Below, piece after piece: positions 11,199 through 23,692 of a stretch of DNA of 34,023 nucleotides. The notes under the pieces were generated by a model. That model searched no databases. It was not told where the DNA came from and saw nothing but the letters and a program-made list of their open reading frames with translations. This stretch comes from an uncultured beta proteobacterium (lineage in GTDB: Bacteria > Pseudomonadota > Gammaproteobacteria > Burkholderiales > Burkholderiaceae_C). The stretch lies in assembly GCA_903924955.1 (NCBI GenBank), contig CAIYDK010000151.1, forward strand, positions 1 to 34,023, written 5' to 3'. The translations under genes and the position numbers were made by a program. How positions within the stretch are numbered: the first letter of the stretch is position 1; every line of letters begins with the position of its first letter.

Positions 11199-11881
11199 AA
11201 ATGCACCCGTTTGCTACCCAGGCTGTATCGGGCATTGAGCTTGCGCAAGGCGTAGAGCGAGACGGTGGTGTAAATCAGAAACAGGGCTGCGGTAAACAGG
11301 AAAAAAGCAAAAGGCGACCGCGTGGCAGCACTGGCTTGCTTGGCCAGATAGGTCATTTCCTTGAGGCCAATCAGACTCACCAGCGCAGTGGCCTTGATCA
11401 GCACCAGCCAGTTGTTGGTAAATCCGGGTAAGGCGTAGCGCACCATCTGGGGGGCCGTTATGCGCAGGAAGGCCTGGGTTCGACCCATGCCAAAAGCCCA
11501 TGCGGCTTCCATCTGACCTTTTGGAATGGCGAGAATGGCGCCACGGAAGGTTTCCGTCATGTACGCGCCATAGATGAAGCCAATGGTCAGCACTCCGGCC
11601 AGAAAGGGGTTGATGTCCACCGTTGCACGGCTGCCCATTGCTTCCAGCAAGTGGTTCAAACCGATGGTGCCACCGTAGAAAACCAGCAGCATGACAACCA
11701 GGTCCGGTATACCCCGCACGACGGTGGTGTACGCAGTGGCCAATCCGACCAGGGTCGGGTGGCCTGACAATTTCGCTCCGGCACCCAGTAGCCCCAAAAC
11801 GATGGACACCAGCAAGGCCAGCAGGGATACACCCACCGTCAGGACTGCGCCTTGCAGTATGGCGATGTAGTAATCGTTCAC
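11195..11881 (-). CDS. Polar amino acid ABC transporter permease (HisQ/AotQ-like)
   Basis: 228 aa, multi-TM; EAA loop RGAILAIPKGQMEAAWAFGMGRTQAFLRITAPQMVRYALPG. GTG start; 4-nt overlap with the next gene. Confidence 0.92.
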   Translation of the reverse strand: MNDYYIAILQGAVLTVGVSLLALLVSIVLGLLGAGAKLSGHPTLVGLATAYTTVVRGIPDLVVMLLVFYGGTIGLNHLLEAMGSRATVDINPFLAGVLTIGFIYGAYMTETFRGAILAIPKGQMEAAWAFGMGRTQAFLRITAPQMVRYALPGFTNNWLVLIKATALVSLIGLKEMTYLAKQASAATRSPFAFFLFTAALFLIYTTVSLYALRKLNARYSLGSKRVHL

Positions 11882-11957
11882 GACAGGCAGGTGTGGTCAG
11901 GCTGGCAGCGCCGCAACGGGGTGACCCCCGCTTTGGTGCCGTGCCGTCAGAGGGGGA

Positions 11958-12797
11958 TTACTTGCCGTACACGTCCAGGTTGTTGAACTTGGCAAAGTAT
12001 TTGTCGTTGAGGGTCTTGTAGGTGCCGTTGGCGCGAATGGCCTTGATGGCGCCGTTGAGTTCAGCCTTGAGGGCCTCTTCGCCTTTACGCAGACCAATGC
12101 CGGCGCCAATACCGAAATACTTGGGCTCATACAGCTCTGGGCCCACCAACTGGTAGTCCTTGCCTTCAGGCTTGCTCAGGAAACCGCCAGTGACTTCCAC
12201 GAAGTCCGCTACGGTACCGTCGAGTCGTCCGGCCTTGATGTCCAGATAGACCTGGTCTTGCGCTTCGTAGGAAACAACGGTGACACCGGCGGTCTTGAGT
12301 TCACCGAGCGCGTATTTCTCTTGGGTACTCGCCTTGAGAACGCCGATTTTCTTGCCTTTGATCGACGCGGGGCCATCAAATTTCACGGTGCTTTTGACGA
12401 CAACGCGGCTGGGCGTGTTGTAGTACTTGTCGGTGAAGTCGATTTGCGCAAGGCGTTCTTCGGTAATGGACATGGAGCTGATGATGGCATCGTATTTCTT
12501 GGCCATCAGGCCCGGAATCATGCTGTCCCACACTTGCTCAACGAAAACGCACTTGCGCTTGATTTGCTCGCACAGGGCGCTGGCAATGTCCACATCAAAG
12601 CCGGTGGGCTTGCCGTCACCGGTCTTGAACGTGAATGGCTCGTAGGTTGGGTCAATCGCTACTTTGAGTTCTGCTGGCGCTGCCACCGGTGCAGATGCGA
12701 CCGGAGCCGCAGGAGCTGCCGCAGCGGGCGCTTCTTCCTTTTTTCCGCATGCGACAAGCATGGACGCAACAGCCACTGCCAATAAGAGCTTATTCAT
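11958..12797 (-). CDS. Polar amino acid ABC transporter substrate-binding lipoprotein (HisJ/ArgT/AotJ-like)
   Basis: Start reassigned to ATG 12797: [24 protein letters not shown] (lipobox LVAC), then [89 protein letters not shown], typical of SBP family 3. Confidence 0.93.
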   Translation of the reverse strand: MNKLLLAVAVASMLVACGKKEEAPAAAAPAAPVASAPVAAPAELKVAIDPTYEPFTFKTGDGKPTGFDVDIASALCEQIKRKCVFVEQVWDSMIPGLMAKKYDAIISSMSITEERLAQIDFTDKYYNTPSRVVVKSTVKFDGPASIKGKKIGVLKASTQEKYALGELKTAGVTVVSYEAQDQVYLDIKAGRLDGTVADFVEVTGGFLSKPEGKDYQLVGPELYEPKYFGIGAGIGLRKGEEALKAELNGAIKAIRANGTYKTLNDKYFAKFNNLDVYGK

Positions 12798-13003
12798 ATG
12801 TGATCCTTGAAAATGTCGAATGGCACTTGCGCGCCCGGTTAAAGCCAAAGCGTTCCATTCTACGGGGTAAGCCGCGCAAAACGGGTGCCATTTTCAAGTT
12901 TGGACTTGGGGTTTGTACGGTGGACAAGAATATGCCGGGTAACCCCTTGCGGGTGTGTTGCCAAGCGCAAAACCTTACACTCGAAGCCAATTACCTGAAC
13001 ACT

Positions 13004-15478
13004 ATGAACGCCCTTGTCGACGTCTCTTTCTTCCCGCGCGCCGCCAAACCGCTGACCAGTTACCGCAAATACTGGGCCGCGCGGTTTGGCACGTCGCGGT
13101 TTTTGCCTATGAGTCGCGCCGAAATGGAGCAGTTGGGATGGGATAGTTGCGACATCGTGCTGGTCACCGGCGATGCGTATGTGGACCACCCCAGTTTTGG
13201 CATGGCCGTGATCGGGCGCCTGCTTGAAGCGCAGGGATTTCGCGTGGGCATCATCGCCCAGCCGGACTGGCAGAGCGCCGACCCCTTCAGGGTACTGGGC
13301 AAGCCCAACTTGTTCTGGGCCGTGACGGCGGGCAACATGGATTCCATGATCAACCGCTACACGGCGGACCGCAAAATCCGCAGTGACGACGCCTACACGC
13401 CCGGTGCGGCTCCCGACCGGCGCCCCGACCATGCCGCCATCGTCTATAGCCAGCGCTGCCGCGAGGCCTTCAAGGACGTGCCCATCGTGCTGGGCGGCAT
13501 CGAGGGCTCGCTGCGCCGCATCGCCCATTACGACTACTGGAGCGACAAGGTGCGCCGATCCATCGTGGTGGACGCCAAGTGCGACCTGCTGCTGTACGGA
13601 AATGCCGACCGCGCCATCGTCGAGATAGCCCACCGACTGGCGGCCCGGGAGCCGGTGCAAAAGATCACCGATGTGCGCGGAACCGCCTTTGTGCGCCGAG
13701 CCGATGACGCGTCCGCGCGATGGCAAGCCGACGGCAGTGTCCAGGGCTGGTTCGAGATCGACTCCACCAGCGTGGACGAACCCGGCCGCGTGGAGGCCCA
13801 CGTCAACCCCTACCAGACCACCAGTGAGCAGGCGGCAGGGCAGGGCAGCAGTTGCGCCAAAGAAGATTCAGAAAAGTCTGCCGATCTGAATGCTACAAAT
13901 TCAGGAGCTGCTCAGGCAGCACCCACGGGGGCTAGCGGTGATATTTCTGAAAAGACTTTGGCTGTAGCTGCCATCCAGCCGATCACCTTCTTCTCCAACC
14001 CGGCGCTGGCGGGCAAGCTCAAGGTGCCGCCGCGGGATCGCTCGGTCATCCGGCTGCCCAGCTATGAGCAGGTCAAAAGCGACCCGGTGCTGTATGCCCA
14101 CGCCAGCCGCGTGCTGCACCTGGAGACCAACCCCGGCAATGCCCGTTCGCTGGTCCAGGCCCATGGCGAGGGTGTGACCGCGCGCGACGTGTGGATCAAC
14201 CCGCCGCCCATCCCGTTGACCACGGCCGAGATGGATTATGTGTTTGATCTGCCCTATGCACGCAGCCCGCATCCGCTGTACGCGGACGAGAACGGCAGTC
14301 ACGACCACTCCACCAAGATCCCGGCGTGGGAGATGATCCGCTTTTCCATCAACATCATGCGCGGCTGCTTTGGCGGCTGCACTTTCTGCTCCATCACCGA
14401 GCACGAGGGCCGCATCATCCAGAGCCGCTCCGAAGAGTCGGTGATCAAGGAGATCGAGGATATTCGCGACAAGGTCAAGGGCTTTACCGGCACCATCTCC
14501 GACCTGGGCGGCCCCACCGCCAACATGTACCGCCTGGGCTGCAAGACCCCCGAGATTGAGGCGGCCTGTCGCAAGCCCAGCTGCGTCTACCCCGGGATTT
14601 GCCAGAACCTGACCACCAACCACGACCCGCTGATCAAGATTTATCGCCGGGGGCGGGCGCTCAAGGGCATCAAGAAAATCCTCATTGGCAGCGGCCTGCG
14701 CTACGACCTGGCCGTGCAAAGCCCCGAGTACGTTAAGGAGCTGGTCACCCATCATGTGGGCGGCTACCTCAAAATCGCGCCCGAGCACACCGAGAGCGGG
14801 CCGCTGACCAAGATGATGAAGCCCGGCATCGGCAACTACGACAAGTTCAAGCAGATGTTTGACAAGTTCACGCTGGAAGCCGGTAAGAAGCAGTTTCTGA
14901 TTCCGTACTTTATTGCCGCCCATCCCGGCACCAGCGATGCCGACATGATGAACCTGGCTGTCTGGCTCAAGAAGCACGGCTTCAGGGCCGATCAGGTGCA
15001 AACTTTCTATCCCAGCCCCATGGCCAGCGCCACGGCCATGTACCACTCGGGGCGCAACCCGCTGCGCAAGGTCCACCGCACGGTCGAGAATGAGGACGAG
15101 AATGTGGACGTGGTTCGTGGCGAAAAGCGCCGCCGTCTGCACAAAGCGTTTTTGCGTTACCACGATCCCAACAACTGGCCGCTGTTGCGCGATACGCTCA
15201 AGGCGATGGGCCGCGCTGATTTGATCGGCAACGGCAAGCACCATTTGATTCCCACCTACCAGCCCTTGGGTGATGGCGCCTACCAAAGTGCACGCAAGAA
15301 AAATTCCACGCCATTGAGTCCTGACCCGCGCATGACCGTTCCTGCGGGCAAGACAAGGCAATTGACGGCAGCCAGCAAACCGGTGAAGGGCCGCGTTCTC
15401 ACGCAGCACACGGGTTTGCCGCCACGCGATACGGGGGCGCCCCGCTCCGGAGCCAAGGCGTCGCGCAAACCCCGTTGA
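13004..15478 (+). CDS. ygiQ: YgiQ family radical SAM protein
   Basis: Start reassigned to ATG 13004 ([66 protein letters not shown]). Radical SAM CxxxCxxC in [18 protein letters not shown]. Confidence 0.92.
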   Translation: MNALVDVSFFPRAAKPLTSYRKYWAARFGTSRFLPMSRAEMEQLGWDSCDIVLVTGDAYVDHPSFGMAVIGRLLEAQGFRVGIIAQPDWQSADPFRVLGKPNLFWAVTAGNMDSMINRYTADRKIRSDDAYTPGAAPDRRPDHAAIVYSQRCREAFKDVPIVLGGIEGSLRRIAHYDYWSDKVRRSIVVDAKCDLLLYGNADRAIVEIAHRLAAREPVQKITDVRGTAFVRRADDASARWQADGSVQGWFEIDSTSVDEPGRVEAHVNPYQTTSEQAAGQGSSCAKEDSEKSADLNATNSGAAQAAPTGASGDISEKTLAVAAIQPITFFSNPALAGKLKVPPRDRSVIRLPSYEQVKSDPVLYAHASRVLHLETNPGNARSLVQAHGEGVTARDVWINPPPIPLTTAEMDYVFDLPYARSPHPLYADENGSHDHSTKIPAWEMIRFSINIMRGCFGGCTFCSITEHEGRIIQSRSEESVIKEIEDIRDKVKGFTGTISDLGGPTANMYRLGCKTPEIEAACRKPSCVYPGICQNLTTNHDPLIKIYRRGRALKGIKKILIGSGLRYDLAVQSPEYVKELVTHHVGGYLKIAPEHTESGPLTKMMKPGIGNYDKFKQMFDKFTLEAGKKQFLIPYFIAAHPGTSDADMMNLAVWLKKHGFRADQVQTFYPSPMASATAMYHSGRNPLRKVHRTVENEDENVDVVRGEKRRRLHKAFLRYHDPNNWPLLRDTLKAMGRADLIGNGKHHLIPTYQPLGDGAYQSARKKNSTPLSPDPRMTVPAGKTRQLTAASKPVKGRVLTQHTGLPPRDTGAPRSGAKASRKPR
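13890..13950 (+). repeat. Short dispersed repeat, copy 2, inside the ygiQ reading frame
   Basis: ATGCTACAAATTCAGGAGCTGCTCAGGCAGCACCCACGGGGGCTAGCGGTGATATTTCTGA. Encodes the low-complexity linker [20 protein letters not shown]. Confidence 0.65.
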
Positions 15479-15519
15479 ATGTCGGAGGCAGGTTGCTGAA
15501 ATTTTTTTGCGCGCGGGCG

Positions 15520-17619
15520 CTACGCCGCGTCGGGGTCCAATTGCAGCAGTGCGACGCTGTGCGACAGTAGCGGGTAGGACGCAGCGTCTTGTCGCAGGGC
15601 GTCGTCAACTTCATTTCTGGCGGTATCCAGCAGCAGGCGCCAGGAACCGGCGGGTAGGTCAAAAATACGGTCGCTGGCTTGGGGGTTGAACAGCAGCAAA
15701 AGCGGCATTCTGGCCCGACCCGGGTGGCCAATCAGGCAGCCCAGCACCCCGTCGGTCGTGTCGTTCCAGTTTTGCGAATGCATCTCCCCACCATTGCTTT
15801 GCAGCCATGACACGTCCGCCAGGCCATTGGCACTCGGCAAACCGCTGTACCAATGGTTACCCAAGGGATGTGTCTGGCGGCGCAGGCTTAGCACCTTCGC
15901 GGTGAAGGCTATCAGGTCGTGATCGGCCTGATCCCAATCAATCCAGGTGGTGTCGTTATCCTGACAATAGGGGTTGTTGTTGCCGGCTTGGCTGTGGCCC
16001 AGTTCATCACCCGCGCAGAGCATGGGGGTGCCCTGGGCCAAAAGGGTGGTGGCTAGCAGGGCCCGTTGAAGTCTGGTGCGCAGGGCGTTGACGGACGGTT
16101 CATGGGTAGTGCCTTCGGCCCCACAGTTGTTGCTGAGGTTGTCGCTATGGCCATCGGCGTTGTTCTCACCATTGGCCAGGTTGTGGCGTTCGTTGTAGCT
16201 GACCATATCGCGCAAGGTGAAGCCGTCGTGCGAGACCACGTAATTGACGGATTCAGCGGGAGGGCGCTGTCGGCGCTGGCTGTGCTGGTACAAATCTGAC
16301 GAGCCGCACAGGCGCAAAGCGAAATCTCCCCGGGTTCGCGGCGGATGTGATGTGTGCAGCCAAAACCCCCGCATGACATCCCGGAAACGGTCGTTCCACT
16401 CCATCCAGCCCCGCGGGAAGCTGCCAACCTGGTACCCACCAGGCCCCACGTCCCAGGGCTCGGCAATCATCTTGACGCGTGACAGCAAAGGGTCCTGGGC
16501 AATCGCGGTAAAAAAGGCACCACCACGCTCAAAACCATGATCGCCCCGACTCAATACGGGTGCCAGGTCAAAGCGGAACCCGTCCACATGCATGGCGCTG
16601 ACCCAGTAGCGCAGGCTGTCCATTACCATTTGCAGTACCCGTGGTTGGCGAATATCCAGGGTGTTGCCACAGCCGCTGTAGTTTTCGTACTGGGCGTGGT
16701 TGTCGGCTTTGAGCCGGTAGTAGCTGGCATTGTCCAGCCCGCGAAAACTGAGGTTGGGACCGGTTTCATCCGACTCCGCGGTGTGGTTGAATACCACGTC
16801 CAGCAGAACCTCAATCCCCTGCGCATGGACAGATTTGACCATTGCGCGGAATTCGTCACGGGCAGTGGCCCAGTGTTGGCCGCAAGACAGGGCAGGGTTG
16901 GGCGCAAAAAATGCCAGGGTGTTGTAACCCCAGTAGTTGGAAAGACCCTGCTGCACCAAACGCTCTTCGTCAATCGAAAAATGCACCGGCAAAAGGCTCA
17001 GCGAGGTGACGCCCAGGGACTTAATGTGGGCCAGTGATGCGTCGTGTGCCAGCGCACCGTAGGTGCCGCGCAAAGCTTGCGGCACTTTGGGATTGGTTTT
17101 TGAAAATCCCCTGACGTGCATCTCATACAGTACCGTGTCGATGATGGGTACATGGGGGGGGCGGTCGCCCTCCCAGTCAAAATCGTCGTGCACGACACGC
17201 GCCTTGAGCGCCATGGCAGCGTTGTCGCGCGTGTCCATCAGACTGGTTTGCTGGCGGTTAAATCCAAAGTGTTCGTCGTGCCACACAAAATTGCCCACGA
17301 CATCCCGTGCGTAGGGGTCCAATAGCAGCTTGTGCGGGTTGAAGCGGTGGCCATGCTCAGGGTCCCAGAGGCCATCGGCGCGCAAACCGTAGATCAAGCC
17401 GGGCCGGGCACCGGGCAAGTAGCCGTGCCAGACGTCGCTGGTGTGAGCGGGTAGGCGCATGCGGACCCGTTCCACCACGCCTGCTTCATCAAACAGGCAC
17501 AACTCCATGGCCTGTGCGTGTGCCGAAAATACGGCAAAGTTGACACCGTGCCCATCCCATGTTGCGCCTATGGGCCATGGGTGGCCGTTTAACAAGGTGT
17601 TGGTGATTAACGTGTCCAT
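15520..17619 (-). CDS. glgX: Glycogen debranching enzyme
   Basis: GH13 isoamylase-type motifs: [62 protein letters not shown]. Start taken as ATG 17619 ([35 protein letters not shown]). Confidence 0.94.
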   Translation of the reverse strand: MDTLITNTLLNGHPWPIGATWDGHGVNFAVFSAHAQAMELCLFDEAGVVERVRMRLPAHTSDVWHGYLPGARPGLIYGLRADGLWDPEHGHRFNPHKLLLDPYARDVVGNFVWHDEHFGFNRQQTSLMDTRDNAAMALKARVVHDDFDWEGDRPPHVPIIDTVLYEMHVRGFSKTNPKVPQALRGTYGALAHDASLAHIKSLGVTSLSLLPVHFSIDEERLVQQGLSNYWGYNTLAFFAPNPALSCGQHWATARDEFRAMVKSVHAQGIEVLLDVVFNHTAESDETGPNLSFRGLDNASYYRLKADNHAQYENYSGCGNTLDIRQPRVLQMVMDSLRYWVSAMHVDGFRFDLAPVLSRGDHGFERGGAFFTAIAQDPLLSRVKMIAEPWDVGPGGYQVGSFPRGWMEWNDRFRDVMRGFWLHTSHPPRTRGDFALRLCGSSDLYQHSQRRQRPPAESVNYVVSHDGFTLRDMVSYNERHNLANGENNADGHSDNLSNNCGAEGTTHEPSVNALRTRLQRALLATTLLAQGTPMLCAGDELGHSQAGNNNPYCQDNDTTWIDWDQADHDLIAFTAKVLSLRRQTHPLGNHWYSGLPSANGLADVSWLQSNGGEMHSQNWNDTTDGVLGCLIGHPGRARMPLLLLFNPQASDRIFDLPAGSWRLLLDTARNEVDDALRQDAASYPLLSHSVALLQLDPDAA

Positions 17620-19835
17620 TCGAGTATGACCGTTGCTAGCGGAGGCAGTGTAAGTGCAACGCTGTAAGGCTTGGCATGCCATGCGTTGGGCTCAGCGGTT
17701 GCAGCACCTTGCGGCGTGCCCTGGTTGCTGCCGCCGTAGTGCGCTGAGTCGGTATTGAGTCGCTCGATGTATTGGCCCGCGTGTGGAACCCCGATACGGT
17801 ATCCGTGTTGCACGGTGGGTGTGAAGTTGCACACCACCACCATGCAGGTGCCCGGGTCGGTACCACGGCGTATAAAGCTGAGTACCGAGTGGGTGGCGTC
17901 GCTGTGATCGATCCATTCAAAACCGTCAGCGCAACAGTCCATCTGGTGGAGGGCTGCTTTGGATCGGTACAGGTGGTTGAGGTCGCGCACCAGACGCTGA
18001 ATGCCCGCGTGCTCGGGTTTGTCAAGCAAGTGCCAGTCCAGGCTCTGGTCGTGGTTCCATTCCCTCTCCTGAGCGAACTCGCAACCCATGAACAACAGCT
18101 TTTTGCCAGGGTGGCTAAACATGAATCCCAAATAGGCCCTTAGATTGGCAAACTTCTGCCACCAATCCCCCGGCATTTTGTTCAGCAGCGAGCCTTTGCC
18201 GTGCACTACTTCGTCGTGGGAGATGGGGAGTACAAAATTTTCACTGAAGGCGTAGACCAAACCGAACGTCATCTCGCTTTGGTGGTGTTTGCGGTGCACC
18301 GGGTCACGTTCCATGTATTGCAGCGTGTCGTGCATCCAGCCCATATTCCATTTGTAATGAAATCCCAGGCCCCCGGCATAGGTGGGACGCGAAACCGACG
18401 GGAATGCGGTGGACTCTTCGGCCAAAGTGATGGCGCAGGGGCGCTCGCTGCCAACCACCTCGTTCATGCGCTTGAGGAAGGCGATGCTTTCGAGGTTTTC
18501 GCGCCCTCCGTGGGCGTTGGGAATCCACTCACCTGCCTTGCGGCTGTAATCGCGGTAGAGCATGGAGGCGACCGCGTCCACGCGCAATCCGTCCACGCCA
18601 TAGCGCTCCAGCCAGTACAGGCCGTTGCCGATGAGGAAATTGGCAACCTCGGTGCGGCCCAGGTTGTAGATCAGCGTGTTCCAGTCGTTGTGAAAGCCCT
18701 CGCGCGGGTCGGCGTACTCGTAGAGGTGGGTGCCATCAAACTGTGCCAGCCCGTGGGGGTCGGTGGGGAAGTGCGCCGGGACCCAGTCGAGCAATACGCC
18801 AATACCCGCAGTGTGGCAGCGCTGAACAAAGCGGACAAAACCGTCGGCAGTGCCAAACCGCGCAGTCGGCGCGTACAGCCCGACGGGCTGGTAGCCCCAG
18901 GAGCCGTCAAACGGGTGTTCGCTGATGGGCAATAGCTCCAGGTGGGTAAAGCCCATGTCCTGCGTGTAGGGCACCAGCAAATCAGCCAGTTCGTCCCAGG
19001 TCGGCCAGCGGTGCTCGCCAGTGTGTGCATCCGCCACACGCCGCCAGGAGCCCAGGTGAACTTCGTAGATGCTCATGGGCGCATCCAGTGCATTCGCATT
19101 GCGGCGCTGATCAGACGGCAACTGGACGATGGGCATGGGCGCCACAACACTCGCAGTGGCAGGCCTCATTTCGGCCTGACGGGCATAAGGGTCGGCACGG
19201 GCTGGCAGCACATGGCCATTTGCTGTGCGGATTTCGAATTTGTACAGAGCCCCTGCGGACACACCGGGGAGGAATATTTCCCACACGCCGCATTCGCGGC
19301 GCAGGCGCATCGGATGCCTGCGACCGTCCCAGTAGTTGAAGTTGCCTACGACACTGACGCGCGAGGCGTTCGGGGCCCAGACAGCAAAGCTGGTGCCACT
19401 CACGCCACCCATTTCGCGTGGGTTAGCACCCAGAATTTCATAAGGGCGCAAGTGCGTGCCTTCGCCGAGCAGCCAGACATCCATGTCACCCAGTACGTGG
19501 CCAAAACGGTAGGGGTCTTCGATGATGGACTGCGGGCCGTCTGCCCACTGCACTTTCAAGCGGTACGGCGTGTCGGGCTCAGCTGCCAGGGTCTGCTCAA
19601 AGAACCCTGCCGGGTTGCGCAAGGTCATGGTGTCCATGACCGATTTATCCCCGCTGGTGACAATCTGAACCGTGACCGCTCCGGGCAAAAAAGTGCGGAC
19701 GGACAACTTTCCACTGGCTTGCGCATGGGGGCCCAGCACGGCAAACGGGTCACCATGGTCGCCATTGCATATCAGCTTGATATCCGTAGAACGCAGGTTG
19801 GCGGCGCCTTCTTCTCGGGTAGCGCGTGCTTTCAT
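17607..19835 (-). CDS. glgB: 1,4-alpha-glucan branching enzyme
   Basis: Motifs [79 protein letters not shown]. Start taken as ATG 19835, overlapping the glgP stop as ATGA. Confidence 0.95.
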   Translation of the reverse strand: MKARATREEGAANLRSTDIKLICNGDHGDPFAVLGPHAQASGKLSVRTFLPGAVTVQIVTSGDKSVMDTMTLRNPAGFFEQTLAAEPDTPYRLKVQWADGPQSIIEDPYRFGHVLGDMDVWLLGEGTHLRPYEILGANPREMGGVSGTSFAVWAPNASRVSVVGNFNYWDGRRHPMRLRRECGVWEIFLPGVSAGALYKFEIRTANGHVLPARADPYARQAEMRPATASVVAPMPIVQLPSDQRRNANALDAPMSIYEVHLGSWRRVADAHTGEHRWPTWDELADLLVPYTQDMGFTHLELLPISEHPFDGSWGYQPVGLYAPTARFGTADGFVRFVQRCHTAGIGVLLDWVPAHFPTDPHGLAQFDGTHLYEYADPREGFHNDWNTLIYNLGRTEVANFLIGNGLYWLERYGVDGLRVDAVASMLYRDYSRKAGEWIPNAHGGRENLESIAFLKRMNEVVGSERPCAITLAEESTAFPSVSRPTYAGGLGFHYKWNMGWMHDTLQYMERDPVHRKHHQSEMTFGLVYAFSENFVLPISHDEVVHGKGSLLNKMPGDWWQKFANLRAYLGFMFSHPGKKLLFMGCEFAQEREWNHDQSLDWHLLDKPEHAGIQRLVRDLNHLYRSKAALHQMDCCADGFEWIDHSDATHSVLSFIRRGTDPGTCMVVVCNFTPTVQHGYRIGVPHAGQYIERLNTDSAHYGGSNQGTPQGAATAEPNAWHAKPYSVALTLPPLATVILEWTR

Positions 19836-22264
19836 TCGGTCGCGGCCTTGATGCCCCAAATCTGATCGGCATACTCGCGGATGGTGCGATCCGATGAAAA
19901 GATGCCCATGCCGGCTACATTGGCGATGGCGCGTTCACACCACTGGTCTGGTTGCCTGTAAAGGGCGTCAACGCGCAGTTGTGTTGCAACGTAGGACTGA
20001 TAGTCTGCCAGCAACAGGTAATGGTCACCGCCCCATGCCAAAGACTCGACCAATGCGCGGTAGCGACCTGGCTCCTGGGGAGAAAAAAGGCCATCGGATA
20101 TGGAGCTGAGTACCTGTCGCAGGACGGGAATTTCTTCGTAGTAGCGCATGGGCTGATACCCGCTTTGGCGTAATGCGCGCACTTCGGGTGTTTTGAGACC
20201 AAAGATGAAGATGTTGTCATCGCCCACCGCCTCACGGATTTCGATATTGGCGCCGTCGTCGGTACCAATGGTCAGTGCTCCGTTGAGCGCGAGCTTCATA
20301 TTGCCTGTGCCAGAGGCTTCGGTCCCGGCGGTTGAAATTTGTTCCGACAGGTCCGCTCCGGGCATGATGACCTCAGCCACCGACACGCCGTAGTTCGGAA
20401 TAAAAACAACTTTGAGTTTGTCGCCGATGCGCGGGTCGTTGTTGATGACCATTCCCACATCGTGAATCAATCGGATGATGGCCTTCGCCGTGTGGTAGCT
20501 GGAGGCTGCCTTGCCCGAAAAAATGACGGTACGCGGCACCCAGTTGCCTTGGGGGTCCTGCAGGATGGACAGATAGCGGGTAACCACATGCAGCACGTTG
20601 AGCAACTGACGTTTGTATTCGTGAATGCGCTTGACCTGCACATCAAACAGACTGTCCGGACTGACCACAATGCCGGTCGTGTGCGCAATATAGTCCGCCA
20701 ACCGTGCTTTGTTTGCGCGCTTGACGGCACGGAATTTTTCCTGAAAATGCGGGTCCGCTTGGTGGGCGTTCAGGCCTTTGAGTTGCTCCAGATGCAGGCG
20801 CCAGTGTTTGCCCAGTGTCTGGTCCAGCAAATCAGACAAACCCGGGTTGGCTTGGGCCAGCCACCGCCGCGGTGTGACACCGTTGGTCATGTTGGTAAAG
20901 CGCTCGGGCCACAGGTCGGCAAAGTCGGCAAAAATGGTCTGCGTCAGCAGATTGGAGTGCAGCGCTGACACGCCATTGACGGTGTGGCTGCCCACCACCG
21001 ACAGATGCGCCATGCGAACGCGCCGTTCGCCATGCTCATCAATGAGCGACAGGCGTTCCAGAAAGCCGTTGTCTCCGGGACGCTGGTTGGCCGCGTATTC
21101 CAGGAACTCCTTGTTGATCCGGAAAATGATTTCCAGATGCCTTGGCAATACATGCTGGATCAGGCTCACGGGCCAGGTTTCCAGTGCTTCCGGCATCAGT
21201 GTGTGGTTGGTATACGAAAACGTCTTGGCGCAGAGCGTCCAGGCGGCGTCCCAATCCATCTTGTATTCGTCGCACAGCAAACGCATCAACTCGGCGACAC
21301 CGATGGCCGGGTGGGTGTCATTGAGGTGGATGGCGACTTTATCTGCCAGGTTGGCCAGTGTGGGGTATTCGCTCAGGTGGCGCTTGACCAGGTCCCGCAT
21401 GGAAGCGGCGACAAAAAAGTATTCCTGCTTGAGTCGCAGTTCGCGCCCGGCAGGCGTGCTGTCGTTGGGGTACAGCACCCAGGAGATGTTTTCAAACTCG
21501 TTCTTGAGGTTGGCAGCGCGGGCATAGTCGCCGGCATTGAAAACTCCCAGATCAATGTGCGCAGGCGCTACTGCTTTCCATAGCCGCAGGGTGCTGACGT
21601 GGTCGGTTCCGTGACCGGGTACCACCATGTCGTAGGCTTTCGCGACCACTTCTCCACCGTGGCGCCAGTGCGCCACACCCTCCACATGCTCGACCCATCC
21701 ACCGAAGCGAACGGGGTAGGCAATGTCGGCGCGTGGAAATTCCCAGGGTGTTCCGTCCTGCAGCCAAGGGTCGGGATATTCGACCTGCGACCCGCTTTGA
21801 ATGCCTTGTGCAAACATGCCGTATTCGTAGCGAATCCCGTATCCAAAAGACGGTAGCCCCAAAGTTGCCATGGAGTCCAGAAAGCAGGCTGCCAAACGAC
21901 CCAGACCGCCGTTACCCAACGCGGCGTCGTGCTCCTTGTTTTCTACATCTTCGAGCGAATGGGCGTGTTGTGATAAGCCCTGTGCAGCGCCGCCGGTCAG
22001 GTGCAGTGCCGCCAAGGCGTTGGACAGGGTACGCCCCATCAAGAACTCCATCGAAAGATAGACCACCCGGCGTGCCTGGTTTGCACGCTCTTGAGCCTGG
22101 GTTTCTACCCAGCGCTGGGACAGTTGCTCGCGCGCCACTTGCGCTACGGCCAACATCAAATCGGTGGTGGTTGCGTCTTCAGATGCAACACCTACGGTAT
22201 TGAGCAGGTGTTGTTCAATCTGGGCGGCCAGTGCATGTTTTGCAATCAGGGGGGTAGAAGCCAC
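19832..22264 (-). CDS. glgP: Glycogen/starch/alpha-glucan phosphorylase
   Basis: [93 protein letters not shown]. Start proposed at GTG 22264 with AAGGA seven nt upstream; the ORF track starts upstream at 22345. Confidence 0.94.
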   Translation of the reverse strand: MASTPLIAKHALAAQIEQHLLNTVGVASEDATTTDLMLAVAQVAREQLSQRWVETQAQERANQARRVVYLSMEFLMGRTLSNALAALHLTGGAAQGLSQHAHSLEDVENKEHDAALGNGGLGRLAACFLDSMATLGLPSFGYGIRYEYGMFAQGIQSGSQVEYPDPWLQDGTPWEFPRADIAYPVRFGGWVEHVEGVAHWRHGGEVVAKAYDMVVPGHGTDHVSTLRLWKAVAPAHIDLGVFNAGDYARAANLKNEFENISWVLYPNDSTPAGRELRLKQEYFFVAASMRDLVKRHLSEYPTLANLADKVAIHLNDTHPAIGVAELMRLLCDEYKMDWDAAWTLCAKTFSYTNHTLMPEALETWPVSLIQHVLPRHLEIIFRINKEFLEYAANQRPGDNGFLERLSLIDEHGERRVRMAHLSVVGSHTVNGVSALHSNLLTQTIFADFADLWPERFTNMTNGVTPRRWLAQANPGLSDLLDQTLGKHWRLHLEQLKGLNAHQADPHFQEKFRAVKRANKARLADYIAHTTGIVVSPDSLFDVQVKRIHEYKRQLLNVLHVVTRYLSILQDPQGNWVPRTVIFSGKAASSYHTAKAIIRLIHDVGMVINNDPRIGDKLKVVFIPNYGVSVAEVIMPGADLSEQISTAGTEASGTGNMKLALNGALTIGTDDGANIEIREAVGDDNIFIFGLKTPEVRALRQSGYQPMRYYEEIPVLRQVLSSISDGLFSPQEPGRYRALVESLAWGGDHYLLLADYQSYVATQLRVDALYRQPDQWCERAIANVAGMGIFSSDRTIREYADQIWGIKAATE

Positions 22265-22420
22265 AGCAAAATCCTTTTTGGTCACGTGGCGCACTTGTCG
22301 CCTGCAATGAAGGGAGCTCTCTCCAAACTGCTTTGATTCTCGCACGCAGTCAGTTTGATTTCAGTGGCGAGGATTAAGATGGCATCACCTATGGCAAATG
22401 TTTGAATTAGGAGTGCAAAA

Positions 22421-23692
22421 ATGGAGCTGACCGAACAGGCGCAACGCCTTGATTTGCCAAAGCGTGCTGTGGCGCTGGTACTGGCGGGCGGTCGCGGTAG
22501 TCGATTGATGAGTCTGACGGATCGACGGGCCAAGCCGGCGGTTTATTTTGGCGGCAAGTTTCGTATCGTGGACTTTGCTCTGTCTAATTGTTTGAACTCA
22601 GGAATCCGCCGAATTGGCGTGATCACCCAATACAAATCCCACAGCCTGTTGCGCCATTTGCAACGGGGTTGGGCGTTCCTGAAGTCGGAGATGAACGAAT
22701 TTGTCGATCTGCTGCCGGCACAGCAGCGCAACGACAACGAAAACTGGTACCGCGGCACTGCGGATGCGGTGTACCAGAATCACGATATTTTGGAAGGCTA
22801 TGAAGCCGACTACATCGTTGTGCTGGCTGGCGACCACATTTACAAGATGAACTATGCGCTGATGTTGGCAGACCATGTGGCCAAGGGGCGCGAGTGCACC
22901 GTGGGTTGCATCGCCGTGCCACGCAGCGAGGCCAGTGCCTTTGGTGTGATGGCGATTGACGAAAATCAGATAGTCACGGACTTTGTCGAGAAGCCAGCGG
23001 ACCCGCCTCCCATGCCGGGGCGCCCCGATATGTCGCTTGCCAGCATGGGTATTTACATCTTCAATGCGCAGTATCTTTACCGGGAACTGGCGCGCGATAT
23101 AGCGGACCCGAGTTCCACGCATGACTTTGGCAAGGACATCATTCCCCATGCCGTGCGCAATGGGGATGTTGCGGCACATCCGTTTTCCTTGAGCTGTGTT
23201 CCATCTGCGAAGGAAGGTGTTGAACCCTATTGGCGCGATGTGGGAACGATTGAAGCCTATTGGGACGCCAATATTGACTTAACCGCAACCGATCCGCAAC
23301 TCAATTTGTACGATCGGCGCTGGCCCATCATGACCTACCAGGACCAACTGCCTCCGGCCAAGTTTGTTCATAACCAGGATGATCGCCGCGGGATGGCTAT
23401 TGAATCGATGGTTTCCGGGGGGTGCATCGTATCGGGTCATGTGTTTCGCTCGGTTCTTTTTTCCAGCGTGCGCGTGCATTCTTATTCTGCCGTCAACTGG
23501 TCTGTGCTGCTTCCGGACGTGGTGGTTGGCCGAGGGGTGCGGTTGACTCGCGTGGTGGTGGACCGTGGCGTCAGTATTCCCGACGGCATGGTGATTGGTG
23601 AAGACACTGAACTCGATGCAAAGCGTTTTCACCGCAGTGAAAACGGTATTGTTTTGGTAACTGCTTGCATGGTTGCTAACATTGCGGCATGA
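22421..23692 (+). CDS. glgC: Glucose-1-phosphate adenylyltransferase
   Basis: [58 protein letters not shown]...[13 protein letters not shown]...[13 protein letters not shown]. Confidence 0.95.
   Translation: MELTEQAQRLDLPKRAVALVLAGGRGSRLMSLTDRRAKPAVYFGGKFRIVDFALSNCLNSGIRRIGVITQYKSHSLLRHLQRGWAFLKSEMNEFVDLLPAQQRNDNENWYRGTADAVYQNHDILEGYEADYIVVLAGDHIYKMNYALMLADHVAKGRECTVGCIAVPRSEASAFGVMAIDENQIVTDFVEKPADPPPMPGRPDMSLASMGIYIFNAQYLYRELARDIADPSSTHDFGKDIIPHAVRNGDVAAHPFSLSCVPSAKEGVEPYWRDVGTIEAYWDANIDLTATDPQLNLYDRRWPIMTYQDQLPPAKFVHNQDDRRGMAIESMVSGGCIVSGHVFRSVLFSSVRVHSYSAVNWSVLLPDVVVGRGVRLTRVVVDRGVSIPDGMVIGEDTELDAKRFHRSENGIVLVTACMVANIAA

Noticed and set aside
13901-15409. 502-aa minus-strand ORF opposite ygiQ
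   Set aside because: Shadow ORF of the strongly supported radical SAM gene; composition low-information, no motifs.
18942-19865. 307-aa plus-strand ORF opposite glgB
   Set aside because: Shadow ORF opposite a clear branching enzyme.
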